Positions 27,497 through 36,699 are shown, counted from the first letter of the stretch. The stretch: 64,000 nucleotides of DNA from Humitalea rosea (GCF_003253705.1 NZ_QKYU01000012.1:1-64000); one strand, 5' to 3'. Notes: generated by a model from the letters alone, not told the origin. Numbers and translations: made by a program.

Positions 27497-30101
27497 CAGC
27501 CAGTCCTCCACCCGGATTCGCCGTTTCTTCGGCCTACGCCCGGCCCCAAGCCGGCCGCGGGAGCCGAAGCCCTGGCTGCTGTTCGCCGCGGCAGCCTTTG
27601 TCGTGGGTATCAGCCTCGCGGCTATCTACGGCGTTTTGACCCATCGCGGCCAGCAGGACGCTCTTGTTGAGGCCGAGCGCCTGACCCAGGGCGTCGCGGC
27701 GAGCCTTGCCGACCAGCTTGGCCGCGCGAGCCAGACGGTCGAGGTGGTGCTGACCGAGCTTTCGGATCGCGCCGCCGAACATGACCCGGTCGAGGTCGCC
27801 CGGGCGATGGGCCAGCGGATGCGCGCGGTGCCGCAGCTGCGCGCCGCCTTCCTGGCCAACAGCGACGGCATCGTCACCGCCTCGACCGAGGACCGCCTGC
27901 GCCAGTGGAACATCTCGGACCGTGAATGGTTCCGCGTGATGCGGCTCGGGCTTTCGACGGTGCGGCTCGGCGCACCGGAGCCCGCGCGCTACCTCGCAAC
28001 CAACCCCAACCGCCCGGTGTCGCAGACGCGTATCTGGTCGATCCCGCTGGTCCGCGCCATCCGCAGCCCGCGCGGCGAGTTCAACGGCGTCGCGGTGGCG
28101 CTGTTGAACCCCGATGATCTGGTCGCCATCGCGCGGCAGGCGGCGGATGCCTATGGCGTCACCATCCGCATCTCCTCGATCAACGGGCTGCTGCTCGCGC
28201 GATCCGATCGCAGCGTCGAGGGGATCGGCGAGCTGCGTGCCTCCGCCTGGCCCTTCCGTGAATTCCTGCCGCGCCGGGAGTCCGGCACCTGGTCCGGCCG
28301 AGACCAGGATGGGCAGGATGTCGTCGCCTCCTTCAACATGACCCGCCAGGGGCTGTTCCTGGTCGAGGTCGCACGCTCCCGCGCCGCCGCCGTCGCCACC
28401 GCCAATGAGCTCGGCCGGTTCCTGCTGGCCGGCTCCTCCATCGCCGCCTCCATCATCCTCGCCTCGCTCTGGCTGATGTTCCGCCAGGCGCAGGAGATGA
28501 AGACCCAAGGCCTCGTTCTGGTGCAAAGCGAGCAGGCCGCCCGCGCCGCGACCCGCGCCAAGGAGGAATTCCTGGCCGCGATGAGCCATGAGATCCGCAC
28601 CCCGATGAACGGGGTGATGGGCATGACCGGATTGCTGCTCGACACCCAGCTGGAGCCGCTGCAACGACGCTATGCCGAGACCATCGGCAGCAGCGCCGAG
28701 CATCTGCTGATGGTGCTGAACGACATCCTCGACTTCTCCAAGCTGGAGGCCGGGATGATCGAGCATGAGGCGATCCCCTTCGCGATCGAGGCGGAGATGG
28801 CGACGATCGTCGAGCTCTTCGCCCCCAAGGCCGCGGCCCGCGGCGTCGAGCTGGTGGTGGCGCTGGATCAGGCGCTGCCACCGCGGCTGGTGGGCGACCC
28901 CGGGCGGTTCCGCCAGATCGTCTTCAACCTCATCGGCAATGCCATCAAATTCACCGAAAGCGGCTGGATCGAGGTCGCGCTCAGCGCCGATCCGGTCGCT
29001 GACCGCGCCGGCCAGTGGTCGCTGCGCTGCACCGTCAGCGACACCGGGATCGGCATCCGGATGGAGCAGGTGCCGCTGCTGTTCGACCGCTTCACCCAGG
29101 CCGATGCGTCGATCACCCGCAAATACGGCGGCACCGGGCTCGGGTTGGCCATCTGCAAGCGACTGGCGGAGCAGATGGGCGGCACCATCGATGCCATGCC
29201 CCGCGCGGGTGGCGGCAGCGTCTTCACCTTCAACATCCTGGTCGGGCGCGCCCCGGACACGGCGCCGCCGGCGATGGGGCTGGATGGGCGGCGAATCCTC
29301 ATCGTCGACGACCTGGAGATCAACCGCGAGATCATGATGCGCCAGATCGCCGCCATGGGGGCGCGGCCGAGCGTCGCCGCCGATGCGGCGCAGGCGATGG
29401 CCGCGCTGCGGACGGCGGCCCAGGAGGACGCGCCCTTCGCCGCGGTGGTGCTGGATGGGCAGATGCCCGGGGTGGATGGGCAGGAGCTTGCCCGCCACAT
29501 CCGCGCCGAGCCCAGGATCGGCACCCCGGCCCTGGTGCTCTGCTCCTCCGGCATCGGCGTGACGCGGGAGATGAGCCAGTCGGGGCTGGTCGATGCCGTG
29601 CTGCTGAAGCCGGCCCTGCCGACGCGCCTGCGCGATTCGCTGCTGCATGCGCTGCGGCTGGTGGAGCCGCCGCCGAGCGAGCGCAACCACGCGCCCGAGC
29701 CCGACGCCAATGCCCCGCCGCGCATGCGTATCCTGCTGGTCGAGGACAATGCGACCAACCAGCTGGTGATGAAGACCATCCTCGCCCGCGCGCATTGCCA
29801 TGTGGATGTGGCCTCCGACGGGGCGGAGGGCGTCGCCCAGGCCCGGCGGCTGCCCTATGACGCGATCCTGATGGACCTGCAGATGCCGGTCATGGACGGG
29901 CTGGAAGCCACGCGCGAAATCCGCCGTGGCGCCGGCCCGAACCGCCGCACCCGCATCGTCGGGCTGACCGCCAATGTCGGCGCCGAATACGAGCGCCAGT
30001 GCAAGGAGGCGGGCATGGATGACTACATGGCCAAGCCGGTGCAGCGCCCGGCGCTGTTGATCATGCTCGGCCTCGCACCCGGGGTCCATGCCGCCCAATA
30101 A
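27483..30101 (+). CDS. Hybrid sensor histidine kinase with two receiver domains
   Basis: 872 residues. Transmembrane helix 1 is at about 31-52, a large periplasmic sensor of dCache/PDC type follows (about 55-310, with [20 protein letters not shown] and [14 protein letters not shown]), and helix 2 is at about 311-333. The HisKA domain has the phospho-acceptor His369 in [15 protein letters not shown]. The HATPase domain has [18 protein letters not shown] and [14 protein letters not shown]. Receiver 1 (about 601-720) has Asp658 in LDGQMPG; receiver 2 (from about 748) has Asp798 in [11 protein letters not shown] and AKPV. No Hpt domain is present, so a separate phosphotransfer protein is expected. 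The ATG at 27483 overlaps the divergent binding-protein gene's start by about 14 bases; an upstream ATG at 27432 is possible. Confidence 0.92.
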   Translation: MFGRISQSSTRIRRFFGLRPAPSRPREPKPWLLFAAAAFVVGISLAAIYGVLTHRGQQDALVEAERLTQGVAASLADQLGRASQTVEVVLTELSDRAAEHDPVEVARAMGQRMRAVPQLRAAFLANSDGIVTASTEDRLRQWNISDREWFRVMRLGLSTVRLGAPEPARYLATNPNRPVSQTRIWSIPLVRAIRSPRGEFNGVAVALLNPDDLVAIARQAADAYGVTIRISSINGLLLARSDRSVEGIGELRASAWPFREFLPRRESGTWSGRDQDGQDVVASFNMTRQGLFLVEVARSRAAAVATANELGRFLLAGSSIAASIILASLWLMFRQAQEMKTQGLVLVQSEQAARAATRAKEEFLAAMSHEIRTPMNGVMGMTGLLLDTQLEPLQRRYAETIGSSAEHLLMVLNDILDFSKLEAGMIEHEAIPFAIEAEMATIVELFAPKAAARGVELVVALDQALPPRLVGDPGRFRQIVFNLIGNAIKFTESGWIEVALSADPVADRAGQWSLRCTVSDTGIGIRMEQVPLLFDRFTQADASITRKYGGTGLGLAICKRLAEQMGGTIDAMPRAGGGSVFTFNILVGRAPDTAPPAMGLDGRRILIVDDLEINREIMMRQIAAMGARPSVAADAAQAMAALRTAAQEDAPFAAVVLDGQMPGVDGQELARHIRAEPRIGTPALVLCSSGIGVTREMSQSGLVDAVLLKPALPTRLRDSLLHALRLVEPPPSERNHAPEPDANAPPRMRILLVEDNATNQLVMKTILARAHCHVDVASDGAEGVAQARRLPYDAILMDLQMPVMDGLEATREIRRGAGPNRRTRIVGLTANVGAEYERQCKEAGMDDYMAKPVQRPALLIMLGLAPGVHAAQ

Positions 30102-30205
30102 TTGGGCAGATCACGCGCCAGGGGCCGCATTGGCCCAAGGGTTTCGCTGGCATGGGCCGGAGGGCGCGCTATCCTTCCGGGCTTCCGCGCCGGAGGCCGC
30201 CGTCC

Positions 30206-31111
30206 ATGCCCGCCCCCGCCCCCAGGGCGCCTCTGCCGCGCGAGATGATGCATCTTGCCGCCCGTTCGGATGCGCCGGGGCTGTGGCGGCTCGGGTTCCA
30301 TCTTGCTGCCCTCGGGGCCGCGGGCTGGCTGGTCGCAATGGCGCCGTGGTGGGCGGTGCCGCCAGCGATCCTGCTGCTCGGCACCGTCATGGCGACGCTC
30401 TTCGCGCCGATGCATGAGACGGTGCACCACACCGCCTTCCGCAGCCGCTGGCTGAATGCCGCGGTCGGCTGGGTCGCGGCGGCGCCGGGGCTGTATGACT
30501 GGCATTTCTACCGCGCCTTCCATTTGGCCCACCACCGCCACACCCAGGACCCGGAACATGACCCCGAGCTGATCTCAGGCGGGCCGCCCGGGGAGATGCG
30601 GGCCTATGTGCTGCGCCTCCTCGGCCTGCCCTATTGGCGGTTCCGCTTCCGGCTGATCGCGGATGCCTGGGCCGGCGACATGTCCGCCTACCCCTATATC
30701 CATCCCGATGCGGCGCCCCGCGTCATCGCCAGCATCCGGGCCATGAGCCTGGTGGTGGGCGGGGGCTGCCACCTCGCCGCGCTGGCCTTCGGCTGGCAGG
30801 CGCCGCTGCTGTTCTATGTGCTGCCGGCGCTGGCCGGGCAGCCGGTGCTGCGCGCCTATCTGCTGACCGAGCACACCGGCTGCTCGCAGGACCGCAACGG
30901 GCTGACCAATACCCGGACGATGCTGACCTCGGCCCCGGTGCGGCTGCTGATGTGGGACATGCCCTTCCACGCCGAGCACCACCTCTACCCCTTCATCCCC
31001 TTCCACCGCCTGGCGGCGGCGCATGCGCTGCTGCGGGGCAAGTTCGCGCATGTGGGCGATGGCTATGTGCGCTGGCACCTGCGCTTCCTGCGGGCCCTGC
31101 GCGCCGGTTGA
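30206..31111 (+). CDS. Membrane fatty acid desaturase family protein
   Basis: 301 residues. Integral-membrane di-iron enzyme of the FA_desaturase/hydroxylase type. The three histidine boxes are HETVHH near residue 74, HLAHHRH near residue 110 and HAEHH near residue 258, with DRNGLTNTRTML before the last. Four hydrophobic helices surround them, as in the family. It lacks an N-terminal cytochrome b5 domain, so it needs an external electron donor. Possible substrates are fatty acyl chains or carotenoids; sequence alone does not decide. The ATG at 30206 is preferred; an upstream reading from 30152 adds a basic, unlikely leader. It precedes a small membrane protein gene. Confidence 0.88.
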   Translation: MPAPAPRAPLPREMMHLAARSDAPGLWRLGFHLAALGAAGWLVAMAPWWAVPPAILLLGTVMATLFAPMHETVHHTAFRSRWLNAAVGWVAAAPGLYDWHFYRAFHLAHHRHTQDPEHDPELISGGPPGEMRAYVLRLLGLPYWRFRFRLIADAWAGDMSAYPYIHPDAAPRVIASIRAMSLVVGGGCHLAALAFGWQAPLLFYVLPALAGQPVLRAYLLTEHTGCSQDRNGLTNTRTMLTSAPVRLLMWDMPFHAEHHLYPFIPFHRLAAAHALLRGKFAHVGDGYVRWHLRFLRALRAG

Positions 31112-31176
31112 TCCGGCGGGCTTGCGCGGCGGGGCCGCCGGGGGCGAGGCTGGACCGTCTTCAGGAGGCGTGTGGA

Positions 31177-31329
31177 ATGTGGGGCAGGCTGATCCTGGTG
31201 GTCTCGGGGGCGATCGCGGCACTGTTTGTCTCGCGGGACGCCGATAATTTCCTGGTGATCAGCGCCATGGTCGGGGTCGTGCTGATCGCGGCCGTGGTGC
31301 TGATCCTGGCCCTGGCGCGACGGAAGTAG
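31177..31329 (+). CDS. 50-residue membrane protein with two helices
   Basis: The ATG at 31177 is preceded by a perfect AGGAGG eight bases upstream (31163-31168), a strong ribosome site. The product has two hydrophobic helices, LILVVSGAIAALFVS and VISAMVGVVLIAAVVLIL, joined by RDADNF, and ends in ARRK, which would face the cytoplasm. It sits between the desaturase and the hydrolase gene; the hydrolase starts one base after its stop, so these two are probably one operon. I know no function for it. Confidence 0.75.
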   Translation: MWGRLILVVSGAIAALFVSRDADNFLVISAMVGVVLIAAVVLILALARRK

Positions 31330-31330
31330 C

Positions 31331-32326
31331 ATGGACGACATGGATTGGCCGCGCGCGACCGGCAGCCTCGACCTCGGTGACCTGCCGCTGCGCGGGGGCG
31401 GCGTGCTGCGGGATGCGCGCCTTGCCTGGCGCAGCCATGGCCGGCTGAACGCCGCGCGGGACAATGTGGTGCTCTACCCCACCTCCTATTCCGCGCATGG
31501 GGCGGATCTGGAGTGGCTGATCGGGCCCGAGGGCGTGCTCGACCCCGGGCGCTGGTTCATCGTGATCCCTGAGATGTTCGGCAATGGGGTGTCCTCCTCG
31601 CCCTCCAACGCCGAAGGCTATCCGGCGCTGGTGACGGCCTGGGACAATGTCGCGGCCCAGGTGCTGCTGCTGCGGGAGGTCTGGGGCATCACCCGGCTGC
31701 ATGCCGTCTATGGCTGGTCGATGGGCGCGCAGCAGGCCTACCACTGGGCGGCAGCCTATCCGGAGGCGGTGGCGCGCGCGGTGGTGGTCTGCGGCAGCGC
31801 GCGGACGGCGGTGCATAACCGCATCTTCCTCAAATCGCTGATGGCGGTGCTGGAGGCCGCGCCGGAATACGATGGCGCCGGCGGGTTCTCCACCCCCCCG
31901 CGCCTGGCGCTGCGCGCCTTCGGCCGCATCTATGCGACCATGGCGCTGTCGCAGGATTTCTATCGTGCCGGTCTGCATGGCGGCGGCGACCTCGACACCT
32001 ACCTGCATGATGGCTGGGAGGCGCGCTACCACCAGCGCCACGCCGCCGATTTGCTGGCGCAGCTGCGCTGCTGGGAGGCGGGGGATATCGCGCCGGGCGG
32101 GGACCTGCCGGCGGCGCTTGCCGCCATCACCGCCCGGGTGCTGTTGATGCCGGGGGAGACGGATCTGTATTTCCGGGTCGCCGACAATGCCGCGGAACTC
32201 GCGCATCTGCGGGCGGGGCGGCTGGTGCCGATCCCCTCGATCTGGGGGCACCGGGCGGGGAATCCGGCGACCACCCCCCCGGATGCGGCATTCCTGCGCG
32301 CCATGGTCAGGGATTTTCTGCTGTGA
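31331..32326 (+). CDS. Alpha/beta hydrolase of the homoserine acetyltransferase (MetX)-like group
   Basis: 331 residues. The nucleophile elbow is GWSMGAQQAYHWAAAYPEAV, with Ser in the MetX-style GWSMG motif. The acid is in LLMPGETDLYF and the base in IWGHRAGNP. Upstream features are NVVLYPTSYSAHGADLEWLI and VIPEMFGNGVSSSPSN, which match MetX-like hydrolases rather than true homoserine acetyltransferases, where a longer GDGL-type insert is usual. The function may be ester or amide hydrolysis, or acyl transfer. It starts one base after the stop of the 50-residue membrane protein. The family is firm, the reaction is not. Confidence 0.85.
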   Translation: MDDMDWPRATGSLDLGDLPLRGGGVLRDARLAWRSHGRLNAARDNVVLYPTSYSAHGADLEWLIGPEGVLDPGRWFIVIPEMFGNGVSSSPSNAEGYPALVTAWDNVAAQVLLLREVWGITRLHAVYGWSMGAQQAYHWAAAYPEAVARAVVVCGSARTAVHNRIFLKSLMAVLEAAPEYDGAGGFSTPPRLALRAFGRIYATMALSQDFYRAGLHGGGDLDTYLHDGWEARYHQRHAADLLAQLRCWEAGDIAPGGDLPAALAAITARVLLMPGETDLYFRVADNAAELAHLRAGRLVPIPSIWGHRAGNPATTPPDAAFLRAMVRDFLL

Positions 32327-33034
32327 TCAGCTGAGTGCCTTCAGTTCAGCCCATAGATGAAATTTGGGAGGCTCCCACGACGGCAGCTCATGGCCATTTT
32401 GCCGGCGATAGGCAGACACGAATGACACGGCATCAGTGAATGGAAATGCAGATATCTGCTTTATGCTGAGGCGCCACCATTGAATATCCAGTAATTCATC
32501 CACGATTTCCTGTGGAAATCGCATTCGAATCAATTGTGCCGGAACACCACCGACAATTGAATAAGGTAAAACATCGCGTGTTACCACAGATCTCGCCGCA
32601 ATAATCGATCCATGTCCGATCGTTATGCCTCTGGCCAGCCATACTTCCTCGCCAATCCAAACATCGTGGCCAATTGAAGGCTGCGCCTTATTGTTTAATT
32701 TTGCGGTTGGCAGATTTGCAAGCCCCTCATCCCGCATTACTTCTTTCATTTGATGAACATTGCGATCGTACGCGAACAATCCCGTACCAAGACTTTCTAT
32801 GGGATGGGCAAATCCAGCAACGGTCACATTTTGTGCGATTGAACAGTAACGCCCAATCTGGACTCCTGGCAGAAACGGGCTATTCGAATAGCTATGGGCT
32901 TGCATTTCAAATATATTTGTTCGTATGTTATAAGTTATGTATGGTTCCAGCATCAATTTTTTAGGAACCACAATGTAATCATTTACTCTAATCCAGCCAA
33001 AATTATTACCGCGAGATGGCGCATTAAGCGACAT
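32327..33034 (-). CDS. CatB-type hexapeptide O-acetyltransferase (xenobiotic acetyltransferase family)
   Basis: 235 residues, a left-handed beta-helix acetyltransferase. Clear family marks are GRYCSIAQNVTVAGFAHPIE with the catalytic His region, GHDVWIGEEVWLARGITIGH and VVTRDVLPYSIVGGVPAQLI. Members acetylate chloramphenicol and streptogramins (CatB/Vat) or surface sugars; sequence does not separate these. The base composition is strikingly AT-rich compared with every neighbour, including the third codon positions, and the upstream 300 bases are AT-rich too, so recent acquisition is likely. It is convergent with the hydrolase gene, with abutting stop codons. Start ATG at 33034. Confidence 0.88.
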   Translation of the reverse strand: MSLNAPSRGNNFGWIRVNDYIVVPKKLMLEPYITYNIRTNIFEMQAHSYSNSPFLPGVQIGRYCSIAQNVTVAGFAHPIESLGTGLFAYDRNVHQMKEVMRDEGLANLPTAKLNNKAQPSIGHDVWIGEEVWLARGITIGHGSIIAARSVVTRDVLPYSIVGGVPAQLIRMRFPQEIVDELLDIQWWRLSIKQISAFPFTDAVSFVSAYRRQNGHELPSWEPPKFHLWAELKALS

Positions 33035-33465
33035 GAATATTTTGTTATCAAAAAATATGTCGATTATTTTCTGGTTAATCAGAAAATTTTCTCTCTATAC
33101 TGTGTGTTTCACTCATTTTTAGCTCCAGATCACGAAATATTGATATTACTACACAATAATTGCGCTGATCAAAGGCAACGTTCCACGATTTTTTCGGTAA
33201 AATTCCCACTCACCCCAGGATATATGCTACAGTATTGTCCAGCCATAATTTGCATTTCAGCCGCACGTATTGCTTGAACCACCATGATCTGACGAACGCC
33301 TGACGCATTTTGGCGGAGCGCCCGCTCCTTTGGAAGACATTTCGTAGTCAAAATGGTCCCGCAGGCCGGCTGGACCCCGAACCGGGATGCCTCCATCACC
33401 CAGCAGGCGTCACATCCGCCCCGAGCCCGGCCTCCACCGCCTCTCCAGACACCAAGGCGTCCGCC
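33035..33465. other. 431-base AT-rich non-coding stretch
   Basis: This gap separates the acetyltransferase from the divergent amidohydrolase. It is AT-rich up to about 33330 and then returns to the GC-rich composition of the genome. It should hold the promoter of the minus-strand acetyltransferase; several AT runs such as TATAGA (minus strand, near 33095) are compatible with a minus-10 box, but no clear pair is seen. I found no convincing gene, tRNA or insertion-sequence end. The boundary near 33330 may be a transfer junction. Confidence 0.5.
33066..33087. promoter_or_regulatory. Perfect 8-base inverted repeat upstream of the acetyltransferase
   Basis: ATTTTCTG and CAGAAAAT face each other around the 6-base spacer GTTAAT. 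The repeat starts 32 bases before the acetyltransferase start codon, a usual place for a repressor operator or a 5' leader hairpin. No regulator gene is next to it, so its protein partner, if any, is unknown. Confidence 0.45.
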
Positions 33466-34338
33466 ATGAAAACCTGCAAAGCCCCCGATCCCGACACGCT
33501 GACCCCGGCCTTCAGGCTGCCGCCCGGGTCCTGCGATTCGCATTGCCACGTATTCGGACCGGCCGATGTGTTCCCCTATGCGCCGGACCGCGCCTACACC
33601 CCGCCCGACGCGCCCTTCGAGGGCTTGCAGAAGCTGCACCGCATCCTCGGCATCGACCGCGCGGTGATCGTCCATGCCTCCTGCCACGGCACGGACATGA
33701 CGGTGACGCTCGACGGGATCGCCCGCAGCGGCGGCACCATGCGCGGCGTCGCGGTGGTGGATGGCGATATCACCGCCGCCGAACTCCAGCGCCTGCACGC
33801 GGGCGGGATGCGCGGCGTGCGCTTCAACTTCGTGCGCCACCTGGGCGGCATGCCCGACATGGATGTGATGGACCGGGTGCTGGCGCTGGCCGAGCCGCTC
33901 GGCTGGCATGTCGTGCTGCATCTGGACGCGCAGGACATCGTGGATCTCGCCCCGCGCATCGAGCGCATCCGCGTGCCCTTCGTGATCGACCACATGGGCC
34001 GGGTCCAGGCCACCAAGGGGCTGGAGCAGGAGCCGTTCAAGCGCCTGCTCGGGCTGATGGAGAACCCCCTCGCCTGGGTGAAGATCTGCGGGTCGGAGCG
34101 GGTCTCGGCCGGGCGCGCGCCCTTCGAGGATGCGATCCCCTTCGCCCAGGCGCTGCTCGCCGCCGCCCCGGACCGCTGCCTCTGGGGCACCGACTGGCCG
34201 CATCCGAACATCGCCCATGACATGCCCAATGATGGCGCGCTGGTCGATCTGCTGGCCCGCTTCACCGATGACCAGGCGGTGCTGCACAAGGTGCTGGTGG
34301 AGAACCCGACCCGGCTCTACTGGCCCGAGACGCTGTAG
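33466..34338 (+). CDS. Amidohydrolase of the 2-pyrone-4,6-dicarboxylate hydrolase (LigI) type
   Basis: 290 residues, the usual LigI size. A TIM-barrel amidohydrolase that hydrolyses lactones such as PDC in lignin aromatic catabolism. The metal and substrate motifs are SCDSHCHVFGPADVFPYAPD at residues 22-41, VIVHASCHGTD, VRFNFVRHLGG, VVLHLDAQDI, VIDHMGR and LWGTDWPHPN, closely following the LigI pattern. The ATG at 33466 is chosen because the conserved region starts about 20 residues later; longer readings are low-complexity. No other lig genes are in the window, so another lactone is possible. A hairpin without T tract follows at 34360-34379. Confidence 0.85.
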   Translation: MKTCKAPDPDTLTPAFRLPPGSCDSHCHVFGPADVFPYAPDRAYTPPDAPFEGLQKLHRILGIDRAVIVHASCHGTDMTVTLDGIARSGGTMRGVAVVDGDITAAELQRLHAGGMRGVRFNFVRHLGGMPDMDVMDRVLALAEPLGWHVVLHLDAQDIVDLAPRIERIRVPFVIDHMGRVQATKGLEQEPFKRLLGLMENPLAWVKICGSERVSAGRAPFEDAIPFAQALLAAAPDRCLWGTDWPHPNIAHDMPNDGALVDLLARFTDDQAVLHKVLVENPTRLYWPETL

Positions 34339-34359
34339 CGGCCAGTGGCGGTTTGATCC

Positions 34360-34379
34360 GGGCGGGTTGCTTCCCGCCC
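34360..34379 (+). terminator. Possible terminator hairpin after the LigI-like gene
   Basis: GGGCGGG and CCCGCCC pair around TTGCTT, about 20 bases after the stop at 34338. No T tract follows, so termination would have to be Rho-aided or the hairpin may serve the downstream leader. Confidence 0.35.
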
Positions 34380-34436
34380 CCCGGGGGGACATGTAGGGGC
34401 CAAGAAATCGCCCCTCACTTGTCGGATCGCCATCCC

Positions 34437-35363
34437 ATGCTGCTCGACCCCAGCGCCTCCGCCGCGCCCGGCCCCGATCCCGTCAAGGACGGGGATCAGC
34501 GGACCTTCATGCAGGACGTCGTCCAGGCCAGCCAGGAGGTCCCCATCCTGGTGGATTTCTGGGCCACCTGGTGCGGCCCCTGCAAGGCCCTGACCCCGGC
34601 GCTGGAGAAGGCCACCCGCGCCTCCGGCGGCAAGGTCCGCCTGGTCAAGATCGACATCGACAAGAACCAGCAGCTGGTCCAGCAGCTCGCCCAGATGGGC
34701 CTGCCGCTGCAATCGGTGCCGACGGTCGTCGCCTTCTGGCAGGGCCAGATCCTGGACATGTTCCAGGGCGCGCTGCCGGAAAGCGAGGTGAAGAAGTTCA
34801 TCGATGCGTTGCTGAAGGCGGCCGGCGGCGCCTCCCCCGCCGCCGACCTGCTGGCCGAGGCCAAGACCGCCATCGAGGCCGGCGATTTCCAAGGCGCCCT
34901 GGAATTCTACGGCGCCCTGGCCCAGGCCGAGCCCGAGAACCCCGAGGCCCTGGCCGGCGTCGCCCGCTGCCTGATGATGCTGGACGAGGAGGAGCAGGCG
35001 CTGGCCGTGCTCGACGCCGCACCGGAAAAGATCGCGACCCATGCGGACATCGCTTCGGTCCGCACGGCCATCGAGCTCGCCATCGTCGGCCGTGCCGCGC
35101 GGGAGAAAACCGCGGAATTCGAGGCCCGCCTCGCCGCCGATCCGAACGACCACGCGGCCCGCATCGACCTCGCCATCGCCCTGAATGCGATGGACCAGAG
35201 GGAAGCCGCGACAGATGCCCTGCTTGACGCCATGAAACGCGATAGCACCTGGGGTGAACAAGCCGCCCGCAAGCAGCTGCTGAAGTTCTTCGAAGCCTGG
35301 GGTTTCGACGATCCGGCGGCCAAGGCGGGGCGGCGCAAGCTTTCCGCGATCCTGTTCCGCTGA
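34437..35363 (+). CDS. cnoX: CnoX-like thioredoxin with C-terminal TPR domain (chaperedoxin)
   Basis: 308 residues. The N-terminal thioredoxin domain has the active site WATWCGPCKALTPALEK and cis-proline region LQSVPTVVAFWQGQ. The C-terminal part (about 135-308) holds TPR repeats such as AKTAIEAGDFQGALEFYGAL and ARIDLAIALNAMDQREAATD. CnoX (YbbN) is known as a holdase that also guards proteins against overoxidation by mixed disulfide formation. E. coli CnoX has lost the second active-site Cys, while this copy keeps both, as alphaproteobacterial CnoX does, so reductase activity is likely. It is cytoplasmic, with no signal peptide. It opens a same-strand series of five protein-quality genes. Confidence 0.88.
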   Translation: MLLDPSASAAPGPDPVKDGDQRTFMQDVVQASQEVPILVDFWATWCGPCKALTPALEKATRASGGKVRLVKIDIDKNQQLVQQLAQMGLPLQSVPTVVAFWQGQILDMFQGALPESEVKKFIDALLKAAGGASPAADLLAEAKTAIEAGDFQGALEFYGALAQAEPENPEALAGVARCLMMLDEEEQALAVLDAAPEKIATHADIASVRTAIELAIVGRAAREKTAEFEARLAADPNDHAARIDLAIALNAMDQREAATDALLDAMKRDSTWGEQAARKQLLKFFEAWGFDDPAAKAGRRKLSAILFR

Positions 35364-35434
35364 CCAGCGGGGCGGCGTGGGCCGGGGATGAGACCGATCC
35401 CCGGCAGAGAGCCCGATCGAAGGGTGCCTGACCC

Positions 35435-36094
35435 ATGCCGGCCTTTACCACGACCCTATCCGACCTGCCCGACGAGATCCCTGTCTTCCCGCTGACCGGG
35501 GCGCTGCTGCTGCCGCGGGGGCGGCTGCCGCTGAACATCTTCGAGCCGCGCTACCTCGCGATGATCGAGGATGCGCTCGGCGCCGGGCGGGTCATCGGGA
35601 TGATCCAGCCGGATGGTTCGGGCCATCGCGGGCCGAACGGGCCCAGCCTGTATCGCGTCGGCTGCCTGGGCCGGATCTCCTCCTTCTCGGAAACCGAGGA
35701 TGGGCGCTTCCTGGTGACGCTGACCGGCGTGCTGCGCTTCGCCCTCGCGGGGGAGAGGGAGATGCGCCTCGGCTATCGCCGGGTCCGCGCGGAGTATGCG
35801 GCCTATGCCGCGGATCTGGACGCCGAGCCGGCGGCCCCGCTCGACCGGCCGGCCTTGCTCGGCGCGCTGCGGCCCTTCTTCAAAGCGCGGCAGATCGACG
35901 CCAATTGGGATGCGATCGAACACACCGCCGATGCCACGCTGGTCACCACCCTGTGCATGGTCTGCCCCTTCGACCCGCGCGAGAAGCAGGCGCTGTTGGA
36001 AGCCCCTGCCCCCGCCGAGCGCGCGTCCATGCTAGTGGCCTTGTTGCAGATGGACGCGCATGGCGGGGCCGACCCGGAAAGCCGGCCAAGCTGA
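35435..36094 (+). CDS. Lon-N (LON substrate-binding) domain protein
   Basis: 219 residues covering only the N-terminal substrate-binding domain of Lon, with no ATPase or protease part. Marks are [60 protein letters not shown] and the C-terminal [20 protein letters not shown]. Such stand-alone proteins are common in alphaproteobacteria beside CnoX-like and Trm112 genes; the function is not established. It follows the CnoX-like gene by about 70 bases and precedes Trm112 by 16 bases. Confidence 0.92.
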   Translation: MPAFTTTLSDLPDEIPVFPLTGALLLPRGRLPLNIFEPRYLAMIEDALGAGRVIGMIQPDGSGHRGPNGPSLYRVGCLGRISSFSETEDGRFLVTLTGVLRFALAGEREMRLGYRRVRAEYAAYAADLDAEPAAPLDRPALLGALRPFFKARQIDANWDAIEHTADATLVTTLCMVCPFDPREKQALLEAPAPAERASMLVALLQMDAHGGADPESRPS

Positions 36095-36110
36095 CGATGG
36101 AGCATGGGTC

Positions 36111-36311
36111 ATGACCGACGAAACACCGCCGAAACACAGCCCGGTCGATCCGCGGCTTTTGGAAATCCTGGTCTGCCCGGTCACCAAGGGGCCGCTGCGC
36201 TATGATCGCGAGGCCGGGGAGCTGATCAGCGACCAGGCCGGGCTCGCCTATCCGATCCGCGACGGCATTCCGATCATGCTGCCGGACGAAGCCCGCCGCC
36301 TGGACGGCTGA
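36111..36311 (+). CDS. Trm112 family protein (YcaR-like)
   Basis: 66 residues. The small zinc-ribbon-like fold has [20 protein letters not shown] and [19 protein letters not shown], the standard bacterial Trm112/UPF0434 pattern. Only one cysteine of the zinc pairs is visible (in LVCP), as in many bacterial members, so metal binding is doubtful. Eukaryotic Trm112 activates methyltransferases; the bacterial role is unclear. The ATG at 36111 lies just after the Lon-N gene; an upstream reading adds a poor leader. The next gene overlaps it by one base. Confidence 0.92.
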   Translation: MTDETPPKHSPVDPRLLEILVCPVTKGPLRYDREAGELISDQAGLAYPIRDGIPIMLPDEARRLDG

Positions 36312-36679
36312 TGGACCACCCTGTCACGGAATTGCGGCTGCGGACGGCCGAGAAGGTGCTGGACGTCGCCTTCGCCGATGGCGCGCGGTTCAGCCTGCCG
36401 GCGGAATATCTGCGGGTCGAGAGCCCCTCGGCCGAGGTGCAGGGCCATGGCCCCGGCCAGAAGACCATCATCGCCGGGCGCCGCCATGTGAACATCATGC
36501 GGCTGGACCCGGTCGGGCATTACGCGGTGCGGATCGTGTTCGACGACCTGCACGACAGCGGCATCTACCCCTGGGCGACCCTGCGACGCCTGGGCGAGCG
36601 GCAGGCCGAGATCTGGGCCGCCTATGAAGCCGCGCTGGCCGAACGCGGGCTGTCGCGCGACCCGCCGAAGCGGCGATAA
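36311..36679 (+). CDS. DUF971 domain-containing protein
   Basis: 122 residues, the DUF971/gamma-butyrobetaine hydroxylase N-terminal-like fold. Features are TELRLRTAEKVLDVAFADG, FSLPAEYLRVESPSAEVQGH and VRIVFDDLHDSGIYPWATLR. The His/Asp/Tyr pattern HDSGIYPW is typical. DUF971 proteins often neighbour Mrp/ApbC iron-sulfur carriers in other genomes, but none is here. The start overlaps the Trm112 stop by one base (TGATG), so the two are coupled. A basic tail (DPPKRR) ends the protein. Confidence 0.9.
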   Translation: MDHPVTELRLRTAEKVLDVAFADGARFSLPAEYLRVESPSAEVQGHGPGQKTIIAGRRHVNIMRLDPVGHYAVRIVFDDLHDSGIYPWATLRRLGERQAEIWAAYEAALAERGLSRDPPKRR

Positions 36680-36699
36680 CAACCCCCAGGAACCTCCCC

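Noticed and set aside
27534-30098. An 854-residue open frame antisense to the histidine kinase
   Set aside because: It has no recognisable domain and is His/Asp/Gly/Arg-rich, as expected for the opposite strand of a GC-rich gene. The kinase frame has all motifs.
32894-33277. A 127-residue plus-strand frame in the AT-rich island
   Set aside because: Its first part overlaps the acetyltransferase start on the other strand, and it resembles no family. It has no ribosome site.
33172-33288. A 38-residue minus-strand frame starting MVVQAIRAAEMQIMAG
   Set aside because: It is in the AT-rich gap and lacks a ribosome site and any family match. It may be a remnant of a transferred gene, but cannot be supported.
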